From contig DASQIK010000027.1 of assembly GCA_035631615.1 (NCBI GenBank), positions 157,295 through 221,294 on the forward strand: a stretch of DNA of 64,000 bases, written 5' to 3'. Shown piece after piece: positions 1 to 9,426 of this stretch. A program made the translations under genes and the position numbers. The first letter of the stretch is position 1; every line of letters begins with the position of its first letter. The notes below the pieces were generated by a model. That model saw only the letters and a program-made list of their open reading frames with translations, was not told the origin of the DNA and made no database searches. Source of the DNA: UBA5189 sp035631615. Lineage in GTDB: Bacteria > Chloroflexota > Limnocylindria > Limnocylindrales > CSP1-4.

Positions 1-1817
1 CCGCTGCTGCCGAAGCGGAGCGGGTACGCGGCAATGGCGACGAACGCGGCGACTGCGCCGGCGCGGGCCAGCCACGGGATCCGGCCCGTCGCCCACAGGT
101 GGGCGAGCGCTGCGGCTGCGCCGACGGCCGCGATCGTGGAGAGCCAGTAGTGGACGGTCTTGGGGACCTCGAATCGGAGCGCGTCGCCAAGGAACCCGAG
201 GTTGCCCGGGAGCAGGCCGATCACGAGCAGCGCGCCGGAACCCACGCCGAGCCCGGCGATCACGATCGGCGAGCGCGCCCCGCGGCTTCCGGCGGCAATG
301 CCAGTCACCAGCGCGACCAGCAGCAGGCCGCTCGATTCGAGGATCAGCGTGACGCCTGAGGCGAGGGCGCTCGGCAGGGCCTGCCAGTGGAGGGCGCCAA
401 GGACGAGCGCTCCCGCCGTTGCCGCGATCGCGAGGACGATGGCGACCCAGCGACCGATCTCGACGAGGTGCTCGATGCCCGCCCGCACGCGCTCGCGCGC
501 CGCGATCAGGGCGCCCATCGCGATGCCGAGCGCGAGGGCGATGGGGAGGCCGACGCCGAGTGCGACCGTCGGGAGCGAGGCGCCGACCATCGTCGCCAGC
601 TGCGGCAGCGCGATGAGACCTGCGGTCAGCCCGGCAACGAACGCGGTCGTGGCGAGCGCTCGGGGCCGGACGAGTGCCCCGATGACGACGGTCACGATGC
701 CGAAGAAGCCGATCACGGGATGGACCAGCGTCGCGGCACCCAGCGCGATGCCGATCACGACGCCGCGCCCGATCCGCCACGGATCTGCGGCCGCAGGCGG
801 TGCGGCCCCGGCGGGTTCGTCCGGCGAGTCGTTGAGCGCCTCCGCGGCGATGGCAAGCCCGAGGCACACGAGGGGCACCACCACGACCGTGCCGCGGGCA
901 TCGGCGAGCCGCGCGAACGACTGGCTGAGCGCGAACGCGAGCAGCGCCCATGGCCCGATCGGTGCGTCGCCGCGTCGGAGCGCGTTCGCGAGCCGATGTA
1001 CGCCGGCGGCCACCAGGATCGTCTGCGGGAGGATGAAGCCGGCGATCGCCAGGCCGCCGGACAGGTTGGTGATGGTGGCGATCGAGCCGAGCAGGGCGTC
1101 GTAGCCGAGCACGGTGCGCGAGGGCCCGATGATCGGCGACTGGGTCTCGGTCAGCGGCGAGAACCAGCCGAACGTCCGCAGGTGCTCGACCGGCCCGACG
1201 TAGTTCGGCAGGACATCGATGAACGGCACGACCGGGCTGGCGAGCTGCAGCACGACCGGCCCGGCCCAGACGATCGCCACGAGGGCGGCGACCGGCCACG
1301 AGCCGATCGAGTCGAGGGCGTCGCGCCAGCCGGCGAACGCCGTGAGCGGCCGAACGCGGCGCGTGATCGGTGGCAGCCCGAGCGCGGCCGCCACGATGAC
1401 GACATCGATGGCGATGAGGACCGGCTGGCGGAACGCGCCGACGGCCGCGAGGGTCCCGAGGAGGAGCGTGTCCTTGACCACCGCCGCGACCATCGAGGCG
1501 ATCAGCGCCTCGGCGACCGAGTCGAACGGCCGGTTGCGCGCGGCTCGCGCGAGGATGAGGCCGGCCCCGAGCTCGAGCGCGCTCGCGCCCAGGACCAGCA
1601 GCGCCGCAGGGAGCGTGACCGCGAGCTGGCTCAGGATCCCTTCGAGCGCGACTCCCGCATCGAACCCGAGCTCCTTCGACGTCCGGAGCGCAACGAGGCC
1701 CGCCAGCAGCGCCACGAGCCCCACCACGCCGACGAGGTCGAGCGCGATCGCCTCGCGGTCGCGAAATCGCGGATCCGACGGGCTGTCCGGCACGCGCGGA
1801 TGGTACGGGCCGCGCAT
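1..1817 (-). CDS. Polytopic membrane protein, 3' end outside the window
   Basis: The minus strand is open from an ATG at 1817 to the window edge, giving at least 605 codons with no stop. The translation is dominated by long Ala/Leu/Val/Ile/Gly stretches, consistent with many transmembrane helices. The first starts about 25 residues in, after a charged Pro-rich N-terminus. Between helices lies a polar loop around residues 200-240 (motif FIDVLPNYVGPVEHL) that is probably extracytoplasmic. The layout resembles GT-C-type glycosyltransferases or O-antigen-polymerase-like proteins, but I see no signature that would identify a family. The gene ends towards the left and lies just downstream of the tRNA-Gly on the same strand. 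Confidence 0.7.
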   Translation of the reverse strand, partial: MRGPYHPRVPDSPSDPRFRDREAIALDLVGVVGLVALLAGLVALRTSKELGFDAGVALEGILSQLAVTLPAALLVLGASALELGAGLILARAARNRPFDSVAEALIASMVAAVVKDTLLLGTLAAVGAFRQPVLIAIDVVIVAAALGLPPITRRVRPLTAFAGWRDALDSIGSWPVAALVAIVWAGPVVLQLASPVVPFIDVLPNYVGPVEHLRTFGWFSPLTETQSPIIGPSRTVLGYDALLGSIATITNLSGGLAIAGFILPQTILVAAGVHRLANALRRGDAPIGPWALLAFALSQSFARLADARGTVVVVPLVCLGLAIAAEALNDSPDEPAGAAPPAAADPWRIGRGVVIGIALGAATLVHPVIGFFGIVTVVIGALVRPRALATTAFVAGLTAGLIALPQLATMVGASLPTVALGVGLPIALALGIAMGALIAARERVRAGIEHLVEIGRWVAIVLAIAATAGALVLGALHWQALPSALASGVTLILESSGLLLVALVTGIAAGSRGARSPIVIAGLGVGSGALLVIGLLPGNLGFLGDALRFEVPKTVHYWLSTIAAVGAAAALAHLWATGRIPWLARAGAVAAFVAIAAYPLRFGSS

Positions 1818-1851
1818 GCCTCTGCGGCGGTCGAGGCGTCACGGAGTCGAG

Positions 1852-1927
1852 TGGAGCGGGCGGCGGGGCTCGAACCCGCGACATCAAGTTTGGAAAACTT
1901 GCACTCTGCCAACTGAGTTACGCCCGC
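1852..1927 (-). tRNA. tRNA-Gly (anticodon TCC)
   Basis: A full cloverleaf folds on the minus strand. The acceptor GCGGGCG pairs with CGCCCGC, the D arm is ACTC/GAGT, the anticodon stem is CAAGT/ACTTG with loop TTTCCAA, and the T arm is GCGGG-TTCGAGC-CCCGC. The discriminator base is T and the 3' CCA is encoded. The molecule is 76 nt, and the loop places TCC at positions 34-36, which reads GGA. Confidence 0.97.
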
Positions 1928-2258
1928 TCGAGGGCTCCACGAGGGTACCGGGTCGTCGCGTCGCAGCCAAATGGCCCCAAATGGTCGCGTGGTGACCATT
2001 TCCCGGGGTCTCGAGGCGGTTTCCCCTGCCCGGCCGGGTTCGAGGCCGCGAAAGGGAGACTGGATGGGCCTGTTCGTGCTCGCGTCGTCTGGCCGACGCC
2101 GGTTCGGGCGCAGCGTCGGCGGCGCGCGGGCGCGAAACGGCCGAAAAACGGCCGGAAAAGGTCATCGCGCGAACATTTCGGGGCATTTCCCGGCTGCGTG
2201 GCGGCAATCGGGCGCGCGTCGGCCGTCGGAGGGCGTCACGGGGTACGATGCCGGTTCG
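1928..2258. other. 331-bp intergenic region between tRNA-Gly and the cyclase gene
   Basis: No gene is visible here. Besides the tRNA promoter it holds a perfect 8-bp inverted repeat (AAATGGTC 1979-1986, GACCATTT 1994-2001, 7-nt spacer). It also holds a short imperfect direct repeat of AAACGGCCG around 2135-2155 and two ATTTC-containing motifs near 2173-2190. These may regulate the cyclase gene; I see no clear promoter for it. Confidence 0.4.
1942..1970 (-). promoter_or_regulatory. Possible promoter of tRNA-Gly
   Basis: On the minus strand TTGGCT (1970-1965) and TACCCT (1947-1942) are separated by exactly 17 nt, and the predicted transcript start falls about 8 nt before the mature tRNA. The match to the sigma-70 consensus is moderate. 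Confidence 0.4.
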
Positions 2259-5200
2259 ATGACCGTCGATTCGCCGGCGCGGACGTGCCCACGGTGTGAG
2301 GCCAGCGTGGCCACAGACGCGCGGTTCTGCGCGAACTGCGGCCTCGCGCTCGACGTGCCCACGAGGCAGGTCGAGGCGATCCACGAGCGGCTGACCGCCG
2401 CAGCCCCCGAGCCGCTGATCCAGAAGATGCGTGCGGCGAAGCTGACGGGCGAGCGCAAGCCGGTGACGGCGCTCTTCGTCGACGTCGTCGGGTCGACGTC
2501 GCTCGCGGAGCAGATCGATCCCGAGGACTGGACCCAGATCATCAACGAGGCGTTCGACCTGATGTCGCGCGCCGTGTTCCGTTACGAGGGCACGATCGCC
2601 CAGCTCCAGGGCGATGCGATGCTCGCGTTCTTCGGCGCGCCGGTCGCCCACGAGGACGACCCGGAGCGGGCGATCTTCGCGGCCATCGACATGCTCGCGA
2701 CGATCGACGACTACGGCACGCAGCTCAAGGCATCGCACGGCATCGATTTTCGAATCCGGGCAGGCGTCAACTCGGGGCCGGTCATGGTCGGCAACGTCGG
2801 CTCGGACCTGCGCTACGAGTACACGGCGCTCGGCGATGCCGTGAACGTGGCGGCGCGGATGCAGAGCGCCGCCCAGCCCGGGACGATCGTCATCGGCGAG
2901 ATGACCCGCCGCCTCACCGGCGACACGTTCGACCTGGACGACCTGGGCGGCATCGACGTCAAGGGCAAGTCGGAGCCGATCCACGCCTTCCGCGTCATCG
3001 GCCGCAAGGCGGCGCCCGCCCGTCGGCGTGGCCTCGAATCGGTCGGGCTCGACAGCCCGATGGTCGGGCGTGACGAGCCCCTGAAGCGGCTCGCGGACCT
3101 CCTCGACGTCGTGCGCGAGGGCCACGGGCGCGTCGCATTCGTTGTTGGCGAGCCCGGCATCGGCAAGAGCCGGCTGCTGGCTGAGCTGCGCCACCTCGTG
3201 CTCGCACCGGGCGGCGTCCCGACCAGGTGGGTCGAAGGGCACTGCGTTTCGTACGGGCGCAACCTTCCCTACCACCTGCTGATCGACCTCGTGCGGTCGA
3301 TCGTCGGCATCCCGTTCACGGCGCCCGAGGTCGAGGCCCGCGCGACCCTCGACGAGGTGCTCGCCGGCCTCCTGGGCGATGACCCGGCCGAGGTCGCCGA
3401 CACGGCGCCGTACCTGGCGCACCTCCTCGGCCTGCCGCTTCATGGCCACGAGGCGAGCACGACCAACATCGTCCCGGACGTGCTCCAGGGCCGGTACGTG
3501 GCGGCGACGCACCGCCTGCTCCGCAGCATCTCCGCGAAGCAGCCACTGGTGGTCGTGTGCGAGGACATCCACTGGGCGGACCCGGCGTCGATCGCTGTCG
3601 CGACCCAGATCATGCCGCTCGCGTCGCAGCAGCCGATCCTCTTCCTCGCGGCGATGCGGCGAGAGACCGATTCGGCGGGCTCGGCGCTGCTCGGGCAGGC
3701 GCGCGATCAGTTCGGCTCGGCCCTCACCGAGATCTCGCTCGAGCCGCTCACCGAGGCGGACAGCCGAAGCATGGTCTCGAACCTGCTCGAGATCGAGTCA
3801 CTGCCAGATCAAGTACGGGACGTGATCATGGCCAGGGCGGAGGGCAACCCCTTCTTCGTCGAAGAAGTCGTGCGCATGCTCATCGAGCGGGGCGTGATCG
3901 TCGCCGAGGGCAATCACTGGGTGGCGACGGGCGACGTCGGGGCCGTCGAGATCCCCGAGAGCCTGCACGGGCTCCTGCTCGCCCGCATCGACCAGCTCCC
4001 AGATTCCGCGAAGCGGAGCTTGCGCGTTGCAGCCGTGATCGGCCGACAGTTCCAGGTGCGGGTACTGGAGCGGATCATCGGGGAGGCCCCGAACTGACCG
4101 AGAATCAGCTCGACACACTCGAGGAGAAGGGTCTCGTCAAGCTCGCGAGCGTCCGGCCGGAGCTGGAGTACCTGTTCCGCCACGCGCTGGTCCAGGACGC
4201 GGCCTATGGGTCGCTGCTGAAGCAGGAGCGCCGCGAGCTCCACGGCCAGGTCGGGGAAGCGCTCGAGATGCTCTACCCGGAGCGGGTCGGCGAGCTGGCA
4301 CCGGTGCTGGCGATGCACTTCGAGCAGGCCGGCGAAACCGTGAAGGCGATCGACTACTACGCCGCGGGCGGCCGGCATGCGCTCGAGCAGAACGCAATCC
4401 ACGAGGCGTTCGGCGCCTTCGATCAAGCAGCCGCGCTGATCGCGGGCGGACCCGCCGGGACGGTCGCCAACGCGATACCGGCGCCGGCCTCGCCGGAGGA
4501 GGTGGAGCGTCGTCGTCGCCAGCGCATCGAGGTCCAGATCGGCCGCGCCCAGGCGGGGTACAGCTTCCTGTCCGCGGACGAGACGCTGCCGGCGCTCGAG
4601 GCCCTTGTCACGGAGGCCGATGAGCTCGGCGATCTGAACCTCATCGCCCGCGTCCACCAGCTGATCGCGCTCGGGCGGCTGCAGTCCGGGGCGCAGCCCG
4701 GCGATCCGATCGTCGCCCGATCACTGCGGCGCATCACCGAGGTGGGTGAGGCGCTCGGCGATCCGTCGATCCGCGCGATGCCGCTTGCGTTCGTCGGGCT
4801 GAGCCAGGTCTTCTCCGGGCCCATCCGCGAGGGGGTGAAGGCGCTCGAGGAGGCGGTCCCGCTGATGCAGCAGCAGCGCGATTCCATCGGCGCAGCCTTC
4901 GCCCGAGGCGGGCTCGCGATCGGCTACGCGACGCTCGGCGACTTCGCGAAGGCGGATGCCGCGGTCGAGAACGCCAAGCAGATCGCGAAGGACGGCGACT
5001 TGATCGCCCAGCTCGATGCGCTCATCGCGGAATCCATGGTGCGGGCCACGGAGGGCCGCCTCGACCAGGCGATGCCGCTGGCGCAGCAGTGTGTCGATCG
5101 CGCCGAGGAGACCGGCGCGTCGGCCTGCATCATGGTCTCGTCGTGGATCCTGGGCGATGCCTTCCACCAGCTCGGGAGGTACGCGGAGGCCCGGGATGTC

Positions 5201-5659
5201 CTCCGGCGCGGCGCGGACGTTGCGCTCGCGGTCGATCGCCAGGTGTGGCGCCCGACGCTCCAGGCGTGGCTGCGGACGTCCTCCGCCGCCCTCGGCGAGG
5301 TCCAGGAGGGCGACTCCGAGGAGGCGCTCGCCACGGCACGTGCGATCGGGAATCACATCGGCGAGGCAGGCATCCTCAGCAAGCGCGCGGAGATCTCTGC
5401 CCAGGAAGGCCGCCTGGACACCGCCGTCGCGGACTTTGCCGCCGCCGCTGAGATCCTGGACAGCGAGGGCGCCCGCCCCGTGCTCGCGCGGGTGCTGCGC
5501 AACTGGGGCGAGGCGCTTCGTGCCGGCGGTCGCCCCGACGACGGCGGGACGGTCCTGCGGAAGGCGCTGGCGCTGTTCGAGGAGCTTGGATTGGATCGTG
5601 AGGCGGCGATCGTGCGGACGACGCTGTCGCTCGGCGGAACCAGGCTGGCCTTCGACTAG
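2259..5659 (+). pseudogene. Zinc-ribbon / class III adenylate cyclase / AAA ATPase / TPR protein, split by a frameshift
   Basis: The ATG at 2259 opens with a zinc ribbon (C10, C13, C24, C27). A class III nucleotidyl cyclase domain follows at about residues 65-235, with metal-binding D75 and D119. The signature YEYTALGDAVNVAARM carries the transition-state Asn and Arg. Next comes an AAA/STAND-like ATPase with P-loop GEPGIGKS near residue 297, then a long helical TPR-like C-terminus. The first frame stops at 4097 (TGA), but family-like sequence continues in the -1 frame from about 4085 to the TAG at 5657. Adding one C to the CCCC run at 4087-4090 restores a single protein of about 1,133 residues. 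The likely role is cyclic-nucleotide synthesis or ATP-regulated signalling in the cytoplasm. A sequencing or assembly indel is more likely than true decay, because both halves are otherwise intact. The stop overlaps the stop of the convergent gene. Confidence 0.85.
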
Positions 5660-6066
5660 ATCGTCGCGGACCCGTTTCCCCGGGCATCGGCGAGCGCGCC
5701 CTCGATGGCGCTGGCGAGGCGGTCTCCGCTCGGGCTGCCCACGAGCGGCGTGACCCGCAGCTCTCCGGTGACGTCGATCCAGTTCGGCTCGATGCCGGTT
5801 GCGGACAACACGATCGGAACCCCTGGGTGCAGCGCACGCAGGCCCTGGATCAGGGCTTTCGCGCCTTCGGGCTCGCCCGTCGCCCACGCGTCGTAGACGA
5901 GCGCGTCGGCCCACGATGCGAGCTCGCACCGGTGTGCCGACAGGATCGGGCACGAAGTCCCGATCGGGCCGAGGCACTCACGCACCTCATAGCCGAGCCG
6001 GCGCAGGGAATCGACTTCCTGGTCCGCCAGATCGATGTCGTGGTTCACGACAAGGACTCGAGTCAT
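5656..6066 (-). CDS. Small receiver-like (CheY-fold) protein
   Basis: This 136-residue protein begins LVVNHDIDLADQEVDSLRRL, the acidic pocket and first helix of a receiver fold. An Asp sits in the beta-3 position (ADALVYDAW), and a switch-like SATG follows. No clear conserved Lys loop is seen, so phosphorylation is uncertain. A cysteine motif (C-x6-C-x6-C in the ECLGPIGTSCPILSAHRC stretch) is unusual for receivers and may bind metal or act as a thiol sensor. The start at 6066 is chosen because GAGGTG lies 4 nt upstream; an in-frame ATG at 6078 is possible. The gene converges on the cyclase gene, sharing the bases CTAG at their stops. Confidence 0.75.
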   Translation of the reverse strand: MTRVLVVNHDIDLADQEVDSLRRLGYEVRECLGPIGTSCPILSAHRCELASWADALVYDAWATGEPEGAKALIQGLRALHPGVPIVLSATGIEPNWIDVTGELRVTPLVGSPSGDRLASAIEGALADARGNGSATI

Positions 6067-6160
6067 GGCACACCTCATTCCGTTGGGCACCGGCGTAGGC
6101 CCGTGCTGCCCGGATGGGTAGTGCCATCGGACACCTGGGAGAGGGGCGCTGGGCCCTTCC

Positions 6161-6550
6161 TCAGCCCTTGCGCTCCAGGATCGGCTTCGCCAGATCCGGC
6201 CGGTCGACGACGAACGCGAACATCGCACGATCGCCCCAGCGCCCGAGGAACAGGTGGCCGTGGATGTTCACGCCCGCGTCGGCGAGCGCGCGCGCGATGC
6301 GAGCCATGCCGCCCGGCTTGTCGTCGACCTCGGCGATGATCGATTCACCCTCGACGTACGTGTAGCCGCCCTCGTCGAGGACGCGCTTGGTCGCCTCGTC
6401 GTCGGCGGTCGTCATGATCACGTGGCCGCTGTTCCCAAGCCCGCCGCCACCGATCGCCCGCAGGTCGACGCCACGCGCGGCCAGCTCCTCGGCGAGCACC
6501 GCCATCGCCCCCGGCGTGTTCTTCAGCTGCACGACGAACTGGTTGGCCAT
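6161..6550 (-). CDS. Tandem ACT-domain protein
   Basis: The protein has 129 residues with two ACT-like units. The first is FVVQLKNTPGAMAVLAEELA with the typical NTPG turn. The second starts near residue 70 with IIAEVDDKPGGMARIARAL followed by GVNIHG. ACT domains bind amino acids or other small ligands and usually regulate metabolic enzymes. No catalytic domain is attached, so this is probably a stand-alone ligand sensor. A GAGGGA ribosome binding site precedes the ATG. A second stand-alone ACT protein is encoded at 47577. Confidence 0.85.
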   Translation of the reverse strand: MANQFVVQLKNTPGAMAVLAEELAARGVDLRAIGGGGLGNSGHVIMTTADDEATKRVLDEGGYTYVEGESIIAEVDDKPGGMARIARALADAGVNIHGHLFLGRWGDRAMFAFVVDRPDLAKPILERKG

Positions 6551-6626
6551 CGGATCCCTCCTCGGCGGCCCGCGCCGCAGCGCTGATCGTAGCCCGGGCA
6601 GCGCGGTCCGGGGCTAGAGTGCTCGC

Positions 6627-7552
6627 ATGACGACGCTCCAGCGCGCGCCTCGCCAGCGCTTGTCCGCGACGGCAGCGGACCTGCCACGGCCGTCGCTGAC
6701 GCCCTCGCGGCGCCCGCCATCGGAACGTCGGGGACCGTCGAGGCCGGCGGCACCCGCTGGGCGACGCTGTCATGGGGCAGGCAAGCGGATCCGCCGGTAC
6801 TGCTCCTGCATGGCGTCACCTCGAACGCCGGCATCTGGTGGCGAGTCGGGCCGGCGTTGGCGGCCGCCGGGTTCCGGGTGATCGCGTTGGACATGCCGGG
6901 CCACGGGCAGACCCAGGGCTGGCGTGGCCGCCATCGGTTCGACGGGACGGCCGCAGATATCGCCGAGTTCGTGCGCGCGGCCGGCCTGGACCTCCCGGAT
7001 CTCGCCGTGATCGGGCATTCGTGGGGCGCGATGGTCGGCTCGCGGCTCCCGGGCGCCGGCTTGCGCCCCCGGGTCATCGCGCTCCTCGACCCGCCGGCGC
7101 TGACGGTTGCCCAGTTCGAGGTGTTCGTCCAGGACCCAAGCGAGCAGCTCTACTCCAGCTACGACGCCGCGGCAGCCGCGATGCGCGCTGCCAACCCGAC
7201 CTGGACTGACGGAGATGTCGCCGCCAAGGCCCACGGCCTGACGACGTTCAACCCGGAGGCCGTGCTCGCCGTGCTCCTCGAGAACGGAGACTGGGACGCG
7301 GGCATGTCAGCGGCGCGGCAGGCGGATGAGGCTGGCGTCCCGATGTGGGTGATCCGGGGCGAATGGGGAGCAGGCTGTCTCATCCCCGATGCGCTCGTGC
7401 CGAGGCTGGAGGCTGCGTTCGGGCGACAACGCGTCGTCACCATCCAGGACGCCCCGCACTCCCCGCAGCGGACGCACCCGGAAGCCACGCTCGTCGCGCT
7501 GCTGCGTGCCCTCGAGTCCTCGCCGGTGGAGGCCGGCACGCCGGCCACCTGA
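6627..7552 (+). CDS. Alpha/beta hydrolase with disturbed N-terminus
   Basis: The body is a clear alpha/beta hydrolase: the oxyanion-hole HG in LLLHGVTSNAGIWW, the turn DMPGHG, the nucleophile elbow GHSWG, and a C-terminal catalytic-His region (APHSPQRTHPE). The frame carrying these motifs has no ATG, GTG or TTG upstream of a TTG at 6857, which would cut off the oxyanion strand. It stays open back past 6627, where an ATG exists in a different frame. A one-base indel around 6655-6670 would join that ATG to the hydrolase and give about 308 residues. Substrate is unknown. Coordinates assume the ATG at 6627. Confidence 0.7.
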
Positions 7553-7603
7553 ACGATGCGAGTGCGGCCCCGCGCTTCGTCGAGGCTCGTCCCGCGGTCT
7601 TGG

Positions 7604-8440
7604 TTAGCGTGCGGGATTGTCACGCGAGCGCGACCGCTTCAGGACCCACACCTGCTCGCGACCGTAGGCCGGCGGCCCATGGTGAAAGTCGCCGTAATCG
7701 CCGACGACCTCGAGACCAGTCAGCTCGAACAGGTACCGAAGCTCGCTCCGTAGCGACCAGCGGAGCGTGAGGACGTCGGCTTCCTCGCGCAGCACCTCGC
7801 CGTCGGCTCCGAGTTCCCGGGTGGTCCACGTCTCCCGGATTAGCTGCTGCTCGGGCTCGAGGGTCCTCGCGGTGACCTCGAACTCGACCCGATTGCCGCT
7901 AATCGGGTGCCGGACCTCGGCCCGCCGCGCCTTGATTGGGGCGCGCGTGGGGACCACAAGATCCAGACGGGGATCGAAGAGGTCGAGCACCAGAAGTCCG
8001 CCGGGTGCGAGGTGCTTACGAAGGGCACGCAGCGTCTGCCGCTGCGCCTCGGCCGTGAGGAGGAATTGGAACACCCGAAAGGGCGTGATGATCAGGCCAA
8101 AGCTGCGCCCGAGGTCGAGAGAGGTCATGTTGGCCTGGACGAAGTCGAGGCGGGCCGAGATCTCGGATGGCAGATCGGCTCGGCGGCGTTCGGCTTGCGC
8201 CAGCATTGGCGCCGACAAATCGACACCGGTCACCTTGAAGCCGCCACGGGCCAGCTGAATGGCCACGCGGCCCGTGCCGCAACCAACGTCGAGGACAGGA
8301 CCACCGGTCCGACCTGCCAGTTCTTCGTAGAACTCCACGTCGCCGCTCACCCCGGCTTCGCCGAGGTGAACCTCGGTGCGCGCGTCGTAGATCGCGGTGT
8401 TCAGATCATCGGTCGCGTAGAACGGCTGCGGATCCCGCAT
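7604..8440 (-). CDS. Class I SAM-dependent methyltransferase
   Basis: The protein has 278 residues. SAM-binding motif I is VLDVGCGTGRVAIQLARGG, followed by the acidic VTGVDLSAPML and the later motifs FVQANMTSL and LAPGGLLVLDLFDP. Such Methyltransf_25-type enzymes modify small molecules; the acceptor cannot be read from sequence. The ATG at 8440 overlaps the stop of the upstream PNPOx-like gene by one base, so the two are probably translated together. The overlap lies inside one copy of the junction repeat. Confidence 0.88.
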   Translation of the reverse strand: MRDPQPFYATDDLNTAIYDARTEVHLGEAGVSGDVEFYEELAGRTGGPVLDVGCGTGRVAIQLARGGFKVTGVDLSAPMLAQAERRRADLPSEISARLDFVQANMTSLDLGRSFGLIITPFRVFQFLLTAEAQRQTLRALRKHLAPGGLLVLDLFDPRLDLVVPTRAPIKARRAEVRHPISGNRVEFEVTARTLEPEQQLIRETWTTRELGADGEVLREEADVLTLRWSLRSELRYLFELTGLEVVGDYGDFHHGPPAYGREQVWVLKRSRSRDNPAR

Positions 8441-8462
8441 CAGTCAGCGTCGCGCAATGTCA
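8440..8462. repeat. Junction repeat, copy A
   Basis: This 23-bp element begins TCAGTCAGCGTCG and ends CAATGTCA. It matches copy C at 20 of 23 positions and copy B at 19 of 23. It covers the last codons of the PNPOx-like gene and touches the methyltransferase start. Confidence 0.55.
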
Positions 8463-8892
8463 TCCGCCATGTTGTTTTCGGGTCCGCCCCATCCCAGCCA
8501 ATGAGGCGAACAGCCTCGATGGCGATGTAGGGAGAACCCTGCTCGATCCGGTACTTCGCTTGGTATTGGCTGTCGAGGAGCGTCCATGCATCCGGCGTCA
8601 GGTCCGACTCGTCGAGCACCTTCGCCCGCCCCTCGACGATGATCGGATCCAGCGGATCGGGCAGGTGAATGATCACCCGGGGGTGCACGCGGAGCGCCCG
8701 AAACCATAGCCGCGAGGGTGGCCCTTCGATGTAGAGGCATCCGTCGCGCCAGATGCCCCACACGGGTACGGCGTGTGCGCCGCCCGCAGGTGTAACGACG
8801 GAGAGCCAATAGTGGTCGGCGCGCGAAAGTCGCTCCTCCACCTCCGCGCTGACAGCGTTCACATCGCCCGAAGGGACCGAATCGTGGCTCAT
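8440..8892 (-). CDS. Pyridoxamine 5'-phosphate oxidase-like (split-barrel, flavin or F420) protein
   Basis: This is a split beta-barrel of about 150 residues. It has YWLSVVTPAGGAHAVPVWG early on, then LRVHPRVIIHLPDPLDPIIVEGRAKVL, the usual PNPOx/PPOX pattern. These proteins bind FMN or F420 and reduce small substrates or bilins. I take the ATG at 8892; a TTG at 8913 would add seven residues, but those lie inside the junction repeat. No strong ribosome binding site is visible. Confidence 0.8.
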   Translation of the reverse strand: MSHDSVPSGDVNAVSAEVEERLSRADHYWLSVVTPAGGAHAVPVWGIWRDGCLYIEGPPSRLWFRALRVHPRVIIHLPDPLDPIIVEGRAKVLDESDLTPDAWTLLDSQYQAKYRIEQGSPYIAIEAVRLIGWDGADPKTTWRMTLRDAD

Positions 8893-8895
8893 GTA

Positions 8896-8918
8896 TGACT
8901 GAGGGTCGCGCAATGTCA
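8896..8918. repeat. Junction repeat, copy B
   Basis: This 23-bp element shares the 14-bp core GTCGCGCAATGTCA with copy A. It lies in the gap between the VOC gene and the PNPOx-like gene, 456 bp from copy A. Confidence 0.55.
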
Positions 8919-8956
8919 GGCGCCCGACCAGAGGCGGCGCACCACTCCGCCCACTG

Positions 8957-9373
8957 TCACTGGTCCTCGGGTTCGAAGCCGATCAACCAGTGAACACCGT
9001 ATCGGTCGATGACCTGACCGTCACTCGCTCCCCACGGCCGCACCTGCAAGTCATCGACAACCCGGCCACCCTCAGCGAGCCTCGAGAACCACTGCCGAAG
9101 TGTCGTCGCGGCAGCGGTGCCGAGCAGGGCCAGCATCATCCCTTCGGATCTGAACGGCGGATCGGTGCCAGCGACGTCCGCGGCGAAGAGCTGGACTGGA
9201 CCTGCCGTGAGACCGCCATGCGCAATGCTGTCGGCGTCGCCGGCGGTCCGATTGAACTCCCGAAAGGTGTGGAGCTGGACCGAGCAACCGAAGACGTCGC
9301 CGTAGAAGATCAACGCCTGCCGCGCGGTACCGGGAAAGTGGAGGTAGGGCGTCGGCGGCGTTGGCGGGGGCAT
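8957..9373 (-). CDS. VOC-superfamily (PhnB/glyoxalase-like) protein
   Basis: This 138-residue protein has the PhnB-type opening YLHFPGTARQALIFYGDVFG. It also has the paired beta-alpha-beta-beta-beta units and the WGASDGQVIDRYGVHWLI ending of the 3-demethylubiquinone methyltransferase-like VOC branch. Members bind metals and act on varied small molecules, and many have no known substrate. It lies between two copies of the junction repeat, in the same orientation as its neighbours. Confidence 0.85.
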   Translation of the reverse strand: MPPPTPPTPYLHFPGTARQALIFYGDVFGCSVQLHTFREFNRTAGDADSIAHGGLTAGPVQLFAADVAGTDPPFRSEGMMLALLGTAAATTLRQWFSRLAEGGRVVDDLQVRPWGASDGQVIDRYGVHWLIGFEPEDQ

Positions 9374-9399
9374 GGTGTGATTCTCCTTCGACGATTGGC

Positions 9400-9422
9400 T
9401 CAGTCAGCGTCGAGGAATGCCA
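9400..9422. repeat. Junction repeat, copy C
   Basis: This 23-bp element is identical to copy A over its first 13 bases. It lies between the lipoprotein stop and the VOC start, 504 bp from copy B. A weaker, shortened relative sits at 9907-9924 over the glgA stop and another at 47130-47147. Confidence 0.55.
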
Positions 9423-9426
9423 CGCG

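Noticed and set aside
387..1916. 509-residue plus-strand ORF
   Set aside because: It is antisense to the hydrophobic membrane-protein frame and its translation is Arg/Asp/Glu/Gly-rich shadow sequence that also runs through the tRNA.
4085..4097. Programmed -1 ribosomal frameshift
   Set aside because: The sequence is not a standard X-XXY-YYZ slippery heptamer and no clear downstream pseudoknot was recognised; a one-base indel in the C run is simpler.
8440..9422. Classical integron attC sites
   Set aside because: The 23-bp repeats lack the GTTRRRY core and paired inner sites, and there is no integrase in the window, so they are reported only as unexplained repeats.
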